Positions 28,940-39,192 of a stretch of DNA of 53,501 bases are shown piece by piece (position 1 is the stretch's first letter; every line of letters begins with the position of its first letter). The notes beneath the pieces are model-generated. The model was given only the letters and a program-made list of their open reading frames with translations. It had not been told where the DNA came from and did not search any database. Origin of the DNA: Falsochrobactrum ovis (GTDB taxonomy: Bacteria; Pseudomonadota; Alphaproteobacteria; Rhizobiales; Rhizobiaceae); contig NZ_QLMK01000012.1 in NCBI RefSeq assembly GCF_003259955.1, positions 18,095 through 71,595 on the forward strand. Reading direction: 5' to 3'. The position numbers were made by a program, and so were the translations under genes.

Positions 28940-29701
28940 TCATATGTCGTAGCTGTGAGCCGCATTGATAGTGGCAACGAATTGCTTTGTACGGTTGTGC
29001 TCAGGCCTGACGAACACGTCACGGGCAGTCCCTGTTTCGACTATATTGCCCGATTCTAAAAAGACGACATTTTGTGCGATTTTCGCTGCAAGACGTAAAT
29101 CATGCGTGGCGATCACCATTGTGGTTCCTTCTTTGGCAAGCTTGCTTAAGACATCTACCACTTCTGTCGCAAGTTCCGGATCAAGCGCGGAAGTTGGCTC
29201 ATCACACAGCAGCACCCGGGGCGAGGGCGCCAAAGCACGCGCAATGGCAATCCGCTGCTGTTGTCCTCCAGATAAAGTGGAAGGCCAGACATCTGCCTTA
29301 TGTGCCATGCCAACCTTGGTCAGCAATTCCATCGCATGTTCACGTGCTTTTTCCTGCGGCCATTTCAAGACCGTGATCAGACCCTCCATGACGTTTTGAA
29401 TAGCTGTCTGGTGCGGAAAAAGCTGGAAATTCTGAAACACCATACCGGTCTGGCGACGTATAGCCTGTATTTCCGACCAAGCTGGTTTGCGGTTGGGGGA
29501 AAAGTCGAGGGTGTGGTTGCCAAGCGTGAGAGTTCCCGAAGTCGGGATCTCAAGCAGGTTTATGCAGCGCAAAAGAGTGCTTTTCCCCCCGCCGGAAGGA
29601 CCAACCAGTGCGGTCACGGTGCCTTCATCAATGCGGACATTGATATTGTTTAAAATAACGGCATCGTCAAAGCGTTTTTGGATGTTTTGAAGCTCTATCA
29701 T
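28940..29701 (-). CDS. Amino-acid (cystine-type) ABC transporter ATP-binding protein
   Basis: This 253-residue polar amino acid ABC ATPase has Walker A GPSGGGKST (about 33-41), a Q-loop (GMVFQNFQLFPH), the signature LSGGQQQR, Walker B VLLCDEPTSALD, and the H-loop in ATHDLRLA. Its start overlaps the permease stop (ATGA). Together with the FliY-like binding protein it is best read as a cystine/cysteine importer component (TcyN/YecC type); histidine or glutamine specificity cannot be excluded. Confidence 0.9.
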   Translation of the reverse strand: MIELQNIQKRFDDAVILNNINVRIDEGTVTALVGPSGGGKSTLLRCINLLEIPTSGTLTLGNHTLDFSPNRKPAWSEIQAIRRQTGMVFQNFQLFPHQTAIQNVMEGLITVLKWPQEKAREHAMELLTKVGMAHKADVWPSTLSGGQQQRIAIARALAPSPRVLLCDEPTSALDPELATEVVDVLSKLAKEGTTMVIATHDLRLAAKIAQNVVFLESGNIVETGTARDVFVRPEHNRTKQFVATINAAHSYDI

Positions 29702-30378
29702 GAGTTCGTCTCCAAGGTGCCGCCATAGCGTCTGAAACGACGCTCAAGTCTGACTTGCAGAGCAGATAAAATCGAGCTCAATCCAAGATAGATCAGCGCA
29801 GCTTCAATATAAAGTATCAGCGGCTCATAGGTGGTGGCCACAATCCGCTGCGCTGATTGAAATAGTTCCGGCACTGTAATTGCAGCCGCAAGGGACGTGT
29901 CTTTAACCAGCGATATGAATGTGTTTGAAAGCGGAGGAACGGCAGTTCGCGTGGCCTGAGGTAAAATGGTTCTGGTCAGAGCTTGGCGCCAATTCATACC
30001 GATGGAGTAGGCCGCTTCCCATTGCCCCTTTGGAACCGAAGAAATGACTGCACGGATGACTTCGGAACTATAAGCGCCGACATTTAACGAAAATCCGATC
30101 AGAGCTGCCGGAAATGCATCCAGATAAATGCCTATGCTGGGCAGACCATAAAAGATAACGAAAAGCTGGACGAGAAGGGGCGTGCCCCGGAAAACCCAGA
30201 CGTAAAATCGGGCAATCCACGAAACCCAAAGTGGTGCAAACAGCCGCACCAGAGCGGTTAACAACCCAAGAGATAGCCCAAATATGAACGATAAAATTGT
30301 AAGCGGGATAGTAAATAACAGGCAAGCCCATAATAAAGTGGGCAAGGACTCGACCATTAAATGAAGCCAATGGGGCAC
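29698..30378 (-). CDS. Amino-acid (cystine-type) ABC transporter permease
   Basis: This inner-membrane permease of the HisM/TcyL family has about five membrane segments (LPTLLWACLLFTIPLTILSF and others). The EAA-loop appears around GQWEAAYSIGMNWRQAL. The start is uncertain: GTG 30378 has AAAGGA nine bases upstream and gives 226 residues, while the frame also offers GTG 30402 and ATG 30357. A hairpin separates it from the binding-protein gene upstream. Confidence 0.88.
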   Translation of the reverse strand: MPHWLHLMVESLPTLLWACLLFTIPLTILSFIFGLSLGLLTALVRLFAPLWVSWIARFYVWVFRGTPLLVQLFVIFYGLPSIGIYLDAFPAALIGFSLNVGAYSSEVIRAVISSVPKGQWEAAYSIGMNWRQALTRTILPQATRTAVPPLSNTFISLVKDTSLAAAITVPELFQSAQRIVATTYEPLILYIEAALIYLGLSSILSALQVRLERRFRRYGGTLETNS

Positions 30379-30434
30379 GTTTGCGGTTCCTTTGCTTGGC
30401 ACGGGGACTTAATATGACGGCCCAGCACAAAGAA

Positions 30435-30463
30435 CGGAAGCCGAAAACGGGTTCCGGCTTCCG
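30435..30463 (-). promoter_or_regulatory. Intercistronic hairpin between binding-protein and permease genes
   Basis: A perfect CGGAAGCCG / CGGCTTCCG stem with an 11-base loop lies between the two genes, followed on the minus strand by TTCTTTG. It probably attenuates transcription or protects the upstream mRNA, giving more binding protein than permease. Confidence 0.6.
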
Positions 30464-30483
30464 ATTTTCCGTGTGTCAGAGAA

Positions 30484-31257
30484 TTACTTGGAAACGTCCT
30501 GTCCAAAATATTTTTGTGAAATTTTATCGTAGGTGCCGTCGGCCTTGATTTCAGCTAGCGCTTTATTGAGGGCCGCTACGAGTTCATCATCACCCTTGCG
30601 AACGATAATGCCGGACGCATCTGCATTTTCCTTCTCAGCAACGACCTTCACTGGTGCATCGGGCTGCTGCTTTTTGAAATCAAGATAGGAAAGATTATCG
30701 TTGAGCGTGGCCTGCGCACGACCGGTTAAAACCAGCTGGATTGATTGATCAAACCCATCGGTTGCGACTAATTCAGCTCCGGATTCTTGCGCAAGCTTAC
30801 CATAATTGCTGGTTAGCGATTGGGCTGATTTAACGCCTTTGAGATCGTCAAACCCTTTGATCGTATCATTATTTTCATGCACGATCAGGACCACTTTCGA
30901 GACAATATAAGGATCGGAGAAGTTGAACTTCTTCTGGCGCTCTTCGGTGATGCCGACCTGATTAATAACAGCGTCATAGCGCTTTGCATCAAGGCCAGCG
31001 ATCAGGCCATCCCATTTACCTTCGATGAATTCTGGCTTAACACCGAGCTTTTGCGCAACGGCTTCACCAATTTCAACGTCAAAGCCAACCAGTTTGTTAT
31101 CCTTGTCGTGATAGGTAAAAGGTGCGTAGGTACCTTCAGTGCCAATTTTAAGGACGCCTGCTTGCTGAATGGCGTCGAGGTTTTCTCCAGCCCATGCTGC
31201 TGAGAAAAGCGATGCCTGTATCACTGCGGCAGTAGCAAAAAGTTTGAAGAGTTTCAT
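30484..31257 (-). CDS. Periplasmic substrate-binding protein, FliY/TcyJ (cystine) type
   Basis: The start is ATG 31257 (MKLFKLFATAAVIQASLFSAAWA, a Sec signal); the longer open frame to 31371 has no signal in front. The mature protein is a family 3 solute-binding protein with GVLKIGTEGTYAPFTYHD, GFDVEIGEAVAQKLGV, a WDGLIAGLDAKRYDAVINQV motif and ISQKYFGQDVSK at the end. This agrees closely, by eye, with E. coli FliY, the cystine-binding protein. It is the first gene of the operon SBP-permease-ATPase. Confidence 0.9.
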   Translation of the reverse strand: MKLFKLFATAAVIQASLFSAAWAGENLDAIQQAGVLKIGTEGTYAPFTYHDKDNKLVGFDVEIGEAVAQKLGVKPEFIEGKWDGLIAGLDAKRYDAVINQVGITEERQKKFNFSDPYIVSKVVLIVHENNDTIKGFDDLKGVKSAQSLTSNYGKLAQESGAELVATDGFDQSIQLVLTGRAQATLNDNLSYLDFKKQQPDAPVKVVAEKENADASGIIVRKGDDELVAALNKALAEIKADGTYDKISQKYFGQDVSK

Positions 31258-31440
31258 ATCGAGCACCCGTAAAAAATATTCGTCTAAATCTAAAATACAG
31301 GAATTAGATTCTAATGGAGCGTTTAAAAGCTCCAGAAACCTGCTATTTTCGAAAAATATTTTTTCGATCACGAGAGTAAAGATAATAAAATTTCTAATGT
31401 TGTGGGACTGTGAAGGTCCGATGGTCTAAAATATAAAATT

Positions 31441-31464
31441 AAACGCCGCTTAAGCGCGGCGTTA
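31441..31464 (-). terminator. Hairpin downstream of the 5-oxoprolinase gene
   Basis: AACGCCGC and GCGGCGTT form a stem around TTAAGC. It sits nine bases past the stop codon, with A/T-rich sequence beyond, and is probably a terminator. Confidence 0.7.
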
Positions 31465-31472
31465 TTGGTTTG

Positions 31473-34400
31473 TTATTCGGCTTTTCCATAGCCTCCGCCG
31501 GTGGGTGTAATCACAGTGAAAGCCTCTCCCGCGTCAAGGACGGTTTGATCGCAATTGCCCAGCACTTCAATCGTGCCGTCTTTGCGGCGCACTTCGTTGC
31601 GGCCAGTTTGGCCCGGTTCCCCGCCTTCAAGACCAAAGGGCGCGACCCGCCGATGACCAGAGAGAATAGCAAAGTCGAGCTTTTCTAGCGCGCGTATTGT
31701 GCGCTTGGTCCCGTTGCCGGCATGCCATTTGCCTTTGCCGCCTGAATTTTCGCGAATATGGAAATCCTCTAGCAGAACGGGAAACCGCGATTCAAGAATT
31801 TCTGGGTCGGTAAGGCGGGAATTGGTCATATGCGTGTGAACCGCATCACTTCCATGAAAACCGGGCCCCGCAGGCGAGCCTGAACAAATGGTTTCATAAT
31901 ATTGATATTCGTCATTGCCAAAGGTCAGATTATTCATCGTACCTTGTGCTGCGGCCATGGCGCGAGTTGCGCCAAAGAGGCAATTGGTCACCGCCTGACT
32001 GACTTCCACATTGCCCGCCACAACCGCTGCCGGATATTGCGGCGAAAGCATTGAGCCTTGCGGCACGATAATTTTGATCGGGCGCAGACAGCCCGCATTC
32101 ATCGGAATATCGCCTTCCACCAACACACGAAATACATAAAGGACAGCAGCACGAGTGACCGGCTCTGGCGCGTTGAAATTGTCCGGGCGTTGTTCGGATG
32201 TGCCTGTGAAATCGACTGTCGCCTCGCGTTTTTCCTTGTCGATTGTCACCCGAACTTTGATCTGACAACCTTGGTCCATCTCATAGGTAAATTCACCATC
32301 GGGCAATTTATCGAGGACGCGGCGCACGCTTTCGGCAGCATTATCCTGAACATGGCCCATATAGGCATTCACGACATCTTCACCGAAATGAGTGATCATT
32401 TTCTTGAGTTCCGCAACACCCTTTTCATTGGCTGCGATTTGCGCTTTGAGATCGTTCACATTCTGCGTGAGGTTTCGAACCGGATATTTCGCCCCCGTCA
32501 ACAGGCAAGCCAAAGCTTCTTCGCGAAAAACGCCCCGATCAACCAGTTTGAAATTATCGATATAGACGCCTTCCTGCTCAATATTGACCGCTAGCGGCGA
32601 CATTGAGCCGGGGGCAATGCCGCCAATATCGGCATGGTGACCACGGCTTGCGACCCAGAACCGGATTGCGCGATTTTTATCGTCAAAAACTGGGGTGCAA
32701 ACAGTAAGATCAGGCAGATGAGTGCCACCATTATACGGGGCATTGATCAAAAACACGTCGCCAGGATTTATGTTGCTATTCTGTTTAATTGCGGTGGCGA
32801 CTGAAGCATCCATTGAACCCAGATGCACTGGCATATGCGGTGCATTTGCTACTAGGTTTCCTTCCGCGTCAAAGACTGCACAGGAGAAATCCAACCGCTC
32901 TTTAATATTGACCGAATAGGCGGTGTTTTGAAGTGTCACGCCCATTTGTTCGGCAATCGACATGAACAAATTGTTGAAAATTTCCAGCATCACAGGGTCA
33001 GCCTCTGTGCCAATTGCTGTGCGTGTTGGCAGGGCTTTAATTCGCGAAAGAACAATATGATCAAGTTCTGTCAATCGCGCCTGCCAGCCATCTTCAATAA
33101 TAATGGTTTGATTGTCCTCAATGATGATGGCAGGACCGGTTACCGTTTGTCCGCGTTTAATTTCATCACGCATAACCACGCTGGCATCATGGAATTCGCC
33201 CAGTGAAAAAAAGCGGGTACGCTTATCTGTTATCACTTCAGCCTTATCATTCAGCGGCATTGCGTTTTCCACCTCGGCTGCGCCACCGCCTACGGTCTCA
33301 AATTCTACCGCATCAATTACCAGTGCCTTATTCTCAGCAATGAACCCAAAGCGGCGTTTATGCGCTGCTTCAAATTCTGCTCGAAGCCGCTCAGCGCTAT
33401 CCAGTTCGGGGAAAGTAGCGTCGATAGAAAGGACCGTATCAGTCCCTGCATAACGAATATGAGCACGTAAAAATTGCTGAATGGCATCAGTTTCGATGCC
33501 TTGTGCGTTAAGCTCTGCCAGGCATTCTTGCGCTAGTTCTAAGCCCATTTTTTTGAGCGCTGCGGGAGCGCTCGCATTAAGTGGTACGCCCAAGGCTTTT
33601 TGACGGGTTGCTCTTATATCCGCCAGCCCCATGCCATAGGCAGAGAGCAGGCCAGACATAGGATGAAGAAGAATATTCTCCATACCCAAAGCGTCGGCAA
33701 CCAGACAGGAGTGCTGGCCGCCAGCACCGCCAAAGCAATTTAGCGCATATTGCGTAATATCATGGCCGCGTTGGACCGAAATTTTTTTGATTGCTTCAAC
33801 CATATTGGCGACTGCAACCCGGATATATCCATCCGCAACCGCTTCCGGTGACCGGCCATCGCCGATTTCATCGGCAAGTTTCGTGAAAAGATCTCGGACA
33901 CGCTCCACATCCAAAGGCTGATTTTGCTCTGGTCCAAAAATAGTTGGGAAATATTCGGGAACCAATTTGCCCAACATCACATTGGCATCGGTGACGCAGA
34001 GCGGACCACCATTGCGATAACAGGCAGGGCCGGGGTAGGCACCGGCAGAATCGGGGCCAACCCGAAAACGACCGGCGTCATAATGCAATATAGAGCCACC
34101 ACCGGCAGCGACCGTATGAATGAGCATCATGGGCGCACGTACCCGCACGCCTGCAACTTCCGTTTCAAATGCGCGCTCATATTCGCCATCAAAATGCGCT
34201 ACATCGGTGGAAGTGCCGCCCATGTCAAAGCCTATGACCTGTCCGAAGCCGGCTGCTTCACCAGTTCGGGCAAATCCGACCACGCCGCCTGCCGGGCCAG
34301 ATAGGATTGCGTCTTTGCCTTGGAAAAGATCGGCCGCTGTCAATCCGCCCGATGACATCATGAACATAACGCGCGCACCAGTGCGCTCGATATCAAGTTC

Positions 34401-35096
34401 GCTTGAAACCTGCGCTACATATCTGCGCAATACGGGCGAAAGATAAGCATCAACAACGGTTGTATCGCCGCGCCCTACCAATTTAATCAGCGGTGAGACT
34501 TCATGGCTGACAGAGATCTGATCAAAGCCAATTTCGCGAGCAAGGCGAGCAATTTCAATCTCATGGCCGGGAAATTTATAAGCATGCATGAAGCAAATAG
34601 CGATTGTATTAAAACCTTGTTGCTTCAACGCTAGAAGCGCTTTTTCCGCTTCATTCAGATCAAGCGGCCTTTCGACACTACCATCAGCCCGGACACGCTC
34701 ATCAATCTCAATGACGCTTTGATATAGGGCTTCGGGTTTAAGAATCTCGGTGGCAAAAATATCTTTGCGTTCCTGATAGCCTATGCGCAGCGCGTCCCGG
34801 AAACCCTTGGTAGTGATCAATGCCAAACGCTCGCCTTTGCGTTCAAGCAGAGCATTGGTAGCGACAGTGGTGCCCATGCGCACTTCGCCTATTAGGCCAG
34901 CGGGAATAGGCTTGCCAGGCTCCAGCCCCAGATGCAGGCGAATGCCGTGTACGGCAGCATCTTTATAGACTGACGGATTTTCAGAGAGAACCTTGCGCGC
35001 ATGAAGCGCGCCCTTCGGATCCCGCGCAATCACATCGGTAAAGGTGCCGCCGCGATCGGTCCAAAAGTCCCAAACTCCCCGTGCCGTTGCAGTCAT
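31473..35096 (-). CDS. ATP-dependent 5-oxoprolinase / fused hydantoinase A-B
   Basis: The product is 1,207 residues from ATG 35096 ([22 protein letters not shown]), chosen because the conserved DRGGTFTD motif then sits near residue 14; the frame opens further upstream to 35192. The N-terminal hydantoinase A half contains [16 protein letters not shown] and HTVAAGGGS. The HyuB half begins near 690 ([20 protein letters not shown]) with [13 protein letters not shown]. Single-chain fusions of this size are usually 5-oxoprolinases that open pyroglutamate to glutamate with ATP, although N-methylhydantoinases share the layout. Its neighbour is a cystine-type transporter, consistent with thiol and glutathione recycling, but that link is inference. 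Confidence 0.9.
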   Translation of the reverse strand: MTATARGVWDFWTDRGGTFTDVIARDPKGALHARKVLSENPSVYKDAAVHGIRLHLGLEPGKPIPAGLIGEVRMGTTVATNALLERKGERLALITTKGFRDALRIGYQERKDIFATEILKPEALYQSVIEIDERVRADGSVERPLDLNEAEKALLALKQQGFNTIAICFMHAYKFPGHEIEIARLAREIGFDQISVSHEVSPLIKLVGRGDTTVVDAYLSPVLRRYVAQVSSELDIERTGARVMFMMSSGGLTAADLFQGKDAILSGPAGGVVGFARTGEAAGFGQVIGFDMGGTSTDVAHFDGEYERAFETEVAGVRVRAPMMLIHTVAAGGGSILHYDAGRFRVGPDSAGAYPGPACYRNGGPLCVTDANVMLGKLVPEYFPTIFGPEQNQPLDVERVRDLFTKLADEIGDGRSPEAVADGYIRVAVANMVEAIKKISVQRGHDITQYALNCFGGAGGQHSCLVADALGMENILLHPMSGLLSAYGMGLADIRATRQKALGVPLNASAPAALKKMGLELAQECLAELNAQGIETDAIQQFLRAHIRYAGTDTVLSIDATFPELDSAERLRAEFEAAHKRRFGFIAENKALVIDAVEFETVGGGAAEVENAMPLNDKAEVITDKRTRFFSLGEFHDASVVMRDEIKRGQTVTGPAIIIEDNQTIIIEDGWQARLTELDHIVLSRIKALPTRTAIGTEADPVMLEIFNNLFMSIAEQMGVTLQNTAYSVNIKERLDFSCAVFDAEGNLVANAPHMPVHLGSMDASVATAIKQNSNINPGDVFLINAPYNGGTHLPDLTVCTPVFDDKNRAIRFWVASRGHHADIGGIAPGSMSPLAVNIEQEGVYIDNFKLVDRGVFREEALACLLTGAKYPVRNLTQNVNDLKAQIAANEKGVAELKKMITHFGEDVVNAYMGHVQDNAAESVRRVLDKLPDGEFTYEMDQGCQIKVRVTIDKEKREATVDFTGTSEQRPDNFNAPEPVTRAAVLYVFRVLVEGDIPMNAGCLRPIKIIVPQGSMLSPQYPAAVVAGNVEVSQAVTNCLFGATRAMAAAQGTMNNLTFGNDEYQYYETICSGSPAGPGFHGSDAVHTHMTNSRLTDPEILESRFPVLLEDFHIRENSGGKGKWHAGNGTKRTIRALEKLDFAILSGHRRVAPFGLEGGEPGQTGRNEVRRKDGTIEVLGNCDQTVLDAGEAFTVITPTGGGYGKAE

Positions 35097-35279
35097 TGCT
35101 GGCTCCCCCAAATGTGATTTTTCAAGTGTGGCTCCCCCAAGTAAAGTAAAATGATCAATGAAACCACAAGCGCCAAGAGCAAATTTGCCCAAGCGCCTGC
35201 GTTTAGCTTGATCATCCGGTCCGATTGGTTCTCTTTGATATTTTGTGAGAAATATCTTTCTCGCAGCTCCGCCTGCTGA

Positions 35280-36038
35280 TCAAAGATAATAAACGCCGAT
35301 ACGTTTTCCGCCGATCATCTCGACGGCAATTTCCATCTGGTAAATATCTTGTAGTATTTCCGGACGAATGATTTCATCCGGGGTTCCCTGATGCGCCACC
35401 TTGCCGTTTCGCATTGCGACGATATGGTCGGAATAGCAGGACGCAAAATTGATATCGTGCAGCACAAGAACGATCGTTTTGCCCAGCTCGTCCGCCGCGC
35501 GGCGCAATAATTTCATCATTGAAGCCGAATGTTTCATGTCGAGATTGTTGAGCGGCTCATCCAGCAGCACATAGTCGGTATCTTGACAGAGCACCATCGC
35601 CACAAAGGCGCGTTGGCGTTGTCCGCCTGAAAGCTCATCTAAAAAACGATCCCCCAGACCTTCCAGACCCAGATAATTGATCGCCTGATCAACATGGTTG
35701 AAATCTTCGCGAGTGGGACGACCTTTGGAATGTGGATAACGGCCAAAAGTAACAAGATCACGCACGGTGAGGCGCGAGGTAATGGCATTTTCCTGCCGGA
35801 GGATCGAAAGCCGTTTTGCAAGCACATCGCCACGAGTGGTCGAAATATCTAACCCATCGACAGTTACTTGTCCCTTATCCATCATTAACAGGCGGCTTAT
35901 GATCGAAAGCAGGGTGGATTTGCCTGCGCCATTGGGTCCGATGATGGATGTAATGCCGCGAGCTGGAAGCGCGAGCGATACATTATCGACGACAAGCGCT
36001 GCATTATAGGACTTGCTGACTTGGCTGACTTCAATCAA
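35280..36038 (-). CDS. Siderophore ABC transporter ATP-binding protein (FecE/CeuD/VctC type)
   Basis: This 252-residue iron-siderophore ATPase has Walker A GPNGAGKST (about 33-41), the signature LSGGQRQRAF, Walker B YVLLDEPLNNLD and the H-loop LVLHDINFA. It is coupled to the permease gene by a four-base overlap. The order SBP, permease, permease, ATPase and its sequence character point to the CeuBCDE/FatBCDE/VctPDGC class, which imports catecholate siderophores such as enterobactin or its fragments. Confidence 0.92.
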   Translation of the reverse strand: MIEVSQVSKSYNAALVVDNVSLALPARGITSIIGPNGAGKSTLLSIISRLLMMDKGQVTVDGLDISTTRGDVLAKRLSILRQENAITSRLTVRDLVTFGRYPHSKGRPTREDFNHVDQAINYLGLEGLGDRFLDELSGGQRQRAFVAMVLCQDTDYVLLDEPLNNLDMKHSASMMKLLRRAADELGKTIVLVLHDINFASCYSDHIVAMRNGKVAHQGTPDEIIRPEILQDIYQMEIAVEMIGGKRIGVYYL

Positions 36039-36988
36039 CGCGCATTTCCTCTTATGAGCAGGGTTATAAAGACAAGACCGCCTAAAAATTCAATAATGAC
36101 GCTGAGCGCGGTATTGAATGCAAAGACCCGTTCAAGAATGGTTTGGCCACCAACGAGGCAGAGCACGCCAAGCAGAACCGCCACCGGCAATATGATGCGG
36201 TGTTTTGCTGAGCCTGCGATCATATGGGCGAGATTGGCGACAAGGAGGCCAAAAAAGGTGATCGGGCCGACCAGCGCAGTTGAGACGGATACAAGAATTG
36301 TCACCAAAAGCAGAATGATCCGCACAACGTGTTTGTGATTGACACCAAGATTGATTGCCTGATCACGCCCTAGCGAAAGAACATCAAATTGATACAGCAT
36401 ACGCCCGCCGTAAAGCGAAACCGCTAATACGATAATGGCTGCAATTAACAGAATTTCGGAATTTATACTGTTGAAATTTGCAAAAAAGCGATCTTGCAAA
36501 ACTGCAAAGGAATTGGGGTCTAGCATCCGCTGCATTAGATTGGAAAAACTGCGGAAGAACACACCAAACACTATGCCTACCAGCATTACCAGATGCAAAC
36601 TTCTCATCGCGCCTGAAAAAATCCAAGCGTAAAGCGCGCCTGCGAATAACACCATAATCGCCGTTTCAGTAAGAAAGCGCGCGTTGGGCCCCAGGCCATC
36701 AATATTTACCGTCCCGAAAATAAATATGATTAGCGTCTGGATGAGGACATAAAGCGAGTCAAAACCCATGATGGAGGGGGTTAGAATGCGATTATTCGTG
36801 ACAGTCTGGAACAGCACTGTTGAAACCGCAATCGAATAGGCAACCAAAACCATTGCGGCCAGTTTCGTGCCGCGAAATGACAGCACAAAGGACCAGCTTC
36901 CTTTTGCGCCAATAGTCATGAAAGCGATGCAGGAGAGCGCAACGAGTACGCTTAACAGCGTTAATATGACAGCCGGACGTCTAAGCAA
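36035..36988 (-). CDS. Siderophore ABC transporter permease, second subunit (FecD/CeuC type)
   Basis: This FecCD-family inner-membrane permease has about nine or ten hydrophobic segments and the family's GPITFFGLLVANLAHM element near the C-terminus. Its frame starts at TTG 37036, which would overlap the preceding permease by 56 bases. The in-frame TTG 36988, with GAGGG six bases upstream, gives only an 8-base overlap and 317 residues, and I prefer it. Confidence 0.88.
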   Translation of the reverse strand: MLRRPAVILTLLSVLVALSCIAFMTIGAKGSWSFVLSFRGTKLAAMVLVAYSIAVSTVLFQTVTNNRILTPSIMGFDSLYVLIQTLIIFIFGTVNIDGLGPNARFLTETAIMVLFAGALYAWIFSGAMRSLHLVMLVGIVFGVFFRSFSNLMQRMLDPNSFAVLQDRFFANFNSINSEILLIAAIIVLAVSLYGGRMLYQFDVLSLGRDQAINLGVNHKHVVRIILLLVTILVSVSTALVGPITFFGLLVANLAHMIAGSAKHRIILPVAVLLGVLCLVGGQTILERVFAFNTALSVIIEFLGGLVFITLLIRGNAR

Positions 36989-37943
36989 GGCGAGACCCTC
37001 GCCGCAACAAAAGGTAAAGGAAAATCGCGCTGCCAACCACCCCCATCATCGTGCCGATCGGTATTTCATAGGGAAATCGGATTAAGCGCCCGACAATATC
37101 GCAGGCAAGAACCAGTCCGGCACCAAAAATTGCCACCCATGGAACCGTGCGCCGCACATTATCACCGATGAACATACTCACCACATTCGGCACAATCAGA
37201 CCAAGGAATGGAATCATGCCGACAGTGACAACAACTGACGCGCTTACCATCGAAACAATGACAAGCCCGAGGGTTACGATGCGGCGATAGTTCAACCCCA
37301 AATTGGTTGTAAAATCTTCGCCTAAGCCCGCGACTGTGAAACGATCAGCAGCAATATACGCGATCACGGTCAGGAAGAAAGAAAGCCATAAGAGCTCATA
37401 TCTTCCGCGAAGAACGCCAGAAAAATCCCCGGTAGTCCAGGAATTGAGCGATTGTAACAGGTCAAAGCGGTAAGCGATGAAGGTGGTAATCGCACTGATG
37501 ATACCGCCCAACATCAAGCCGACAAGCGGCACGACCAGAATTGAGCGCAAGGGAATGCTGCGCAAGATACGCAGGAAAAGTGCCGTGCCAGCCAGTGCTG
37601 TGATCGACGCGATCAGCATTTTGCCAAAGACCGGCGTTTCAGGAGCAAATAGAATAACCAACAAAATGCCCAGACTGGCAGATTCGACGGTTCCCGCTGT
37701 CGATGGCTCAACGAAGCGGTTGCGGGTCAACATTTGCATAATCATCCCCGCAACGGCCATCGACATGCCAGCCAAAATGATTGCAACTGTACGCGGGACA
37801 CGGCTGACAAGAAGCACCTCGACCGCTCGGGAGCTACGATCAGGTCCGAAAAGCGTGGAGAGTGACACATCGCTAACGCCTATAAACAGGCTGATTAAAG
37901 CCAGTAGGGCGACAATAATTATAGCGGCTGCAATTCGCTTCAC
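36981..37943 (-). CDS. Siderophore ABC transporter permease, first subunit (FecC/CeuB type)
   Basis: This 320-residue FecCD-family permease starts at GTG 37943 (VKRIAAAIIIVALLALISLFI). Visible motifs include SRVPRTVAIILAGMSMAVAG and GMIPFLGLIVPNVVSMF, typical of the family. It forms the channel as a heterodimer with the next gene's product and lies 116 bases after the binding-protein gene. Confidence 0.9.
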   Translation of the reverse strand: MKRIAAAIIIVALLALISLFIGVSDVSLSTLFGPDRSSRAVEVLLVSRVPRTVAIILAGMSMAVAGMIMQMLTRNRFVEPSTAGTVESASLGILLVILFAPETPVFGKMLIASITALAGTALFLRILRSIPLRSILVVPLVGLMLGGIISAITTFIAYRFDLLQSLNSWTTGDFSGVLRGRYELLWLSFFLTVIAYIAADRFTVAGLGEDFTTNLGLNYRRIVTLGLVIVSMVSASVVVTVGMIPFLGLIVPNVVSMFIGDNVRRTVPWVAIFGAGLVLACDIVGRLIRFPYEIPIGTMMGVVGSAIFLYLLLRRGSRLA

Positions 37944-38059
37944 ACCTGTTCCAGTTCCTGCCTTACCCGCTTCGGACCATTCAGCGCGTGTTTTTGAAAG
38001 AAGCTTAAACTCTTACAAATACGCTGGAGAGAATGGCCAGAAGCGGCTGATATAAAAGA

Positions 38060-38986
38060 TTAATCCACTTTATCGAATGCTTTAGAAAGCTGTGCAATAG
38101 TATCATGCAGCGCGCCAAGCCCACCGCCGATGAGATACCAATTCTGCGATTTCAAATAAACGATTTGATCGTTTTTCCACGCATTTGTCTGGCGGATGAG
38201 ATCATTGTCGAGGACCTGTTTTGCTGAATTGCCTTCCCGACCAATCGCCGCATCGCGGTCGATGACAAACAGCCAATCCGGATTGGTTTCAAGAATGAAT
38301 TCCGAAGTGATCGGCTGACCGTGATTGCCAATGGAGAGATCCGGAGCCGCGGGTTTAACACCAAAACTGTCGTGAATAACACCGAAACGCGAACCCGGCC
38401 CAAAAGCGCTCATCCGGCCGCCAGAGGTCAAGATCATCAGGCCCGTGCCTTTATTTGCAGCTTTTTCTTTAAGCGATGCAATTTCTGCATCAAGCTCTTC
38501 AAGTTCAGCTTCTGCTTTCGCTTGCTTGCCGAAAATCTGACCGAGCGTTTCAATATTGGATTTTGTGTCGGCAATGAACTTATCGGCAGAGACTGTTAGG
38601 TCGATAGTGGGAGCGATCTTGGCCAATTCATTATATTTTGCAGCAGAACGACCGCCGATAATAATCAGATCTGGTTCGACTGCATTGACAGCTTCATAAT
38701 CTGGTTCGAACAGGGTGCCGACCGTTGTATAATCCGTGCTTTCGTATTTTTTCAGGTAGTCTGGAAATTTGATGTTGCCCGGGACTCCAACGAGTTTGAC
38801 ACCGAGGCGATCAAGATTGTCGAGTGTCGCAAAATCAAAAACAACGACCTGATCCGGATTGGCGGGAACGATGGTTTCACCCTGCGCGTGTTTGACAGGA
38901 ATGTCCGCTGCGCCAGCAAATGATGTGAGAGCGGCAGTTATAAATACAGCGCTAAAAAGACGCGCGAAATTCCGGCGGTTCAACAT
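38060..38986 (-). CDS. Siderophore-binding periplasmic protein (CeuE/FatB/VctP type)
   Basis: I start at ATG 38986 (MLNRRNFARLFSAVFITAALTSFA, a signal peptide), with AAAGGA upstream; a GTG at 39004 is also open. The 308-residue protein is a class III binding protein. It has DIPVKHAQGETIVPANPDQVVVFDFATLDNL at the mature N-terminus and TVGTLFEPDYEAVNAVEPDLIIIGG, both typical of catecholate siderophore receptors such as CeuE and YclQ. Operon order and the receptor gene next door agree. Confidence 0.9.
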   Translation of the reverse strand: MLNRRNFARLFSAVFITAALTSFAGAADIPVKHAQGETIVPANPDQVVVFDFATLDNLDRLGVKLVGVPGNIKFPDYLKKYESTDYTTVGTLFEPDYEAVNAVEPDLIIIGGRSAAKYNELAKIAPTIDLTVSADKFIADTKSNIETLGQIFGKQAKAEAELEELDAEIASLKEKAANKGTGLMILTSGGRMSAFGPGSRFGVIHDSFGVKPAAPDLSIGNHGQPITSEFILETNPDWLFVIDRDAAIGREGNSAKQVLDNDLIRQTNAWKNDQIVYLKSQNWYLIGGGLGALHDTIAQLSKAFDKVD

Positions 38987-39084
38987 GAAATTTGATCCTT
39001 TCACTAATCTTGTGCTTTACAGTCTAGTTTTCGTGCAGTCAAAGGCGGAAGAGAAAAAACTTGCTCTAGCGAGTGGGGTGGGAT

Positions 39085-39138
39085 GCATCTTAAAGTTCTG
39101 ACCACATTTAAAGTTCTGACGACATTTAAAGTTCAGAG
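39085..39138. repeat. Three tandem 18-bp repeats upstream of the siderophore-binding protein
   Basis: Three consecutive units share the core TTTAAAGTTCTGAC with small changes (39085-39102, 39103-39120, 39121-39138). They lie between the siderophore operon and the receptor gene. They may be regulator sites or the leftover end of an insertion sequence that carried multiple transposase sites. Neither reading is proved. Confidence 0.8.
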
Positions 39139-39192
39139 GGCGGGCCAAACAGGCAGCGGCAGGCGATCGTGCCGCCCGCCGCTCGCTATTGA

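Noticed and set aside
39085-39138. Reading the 18-bp repeats as plasmid iterons
   Set aside because: Only three units are present, with no replication gene nearby.
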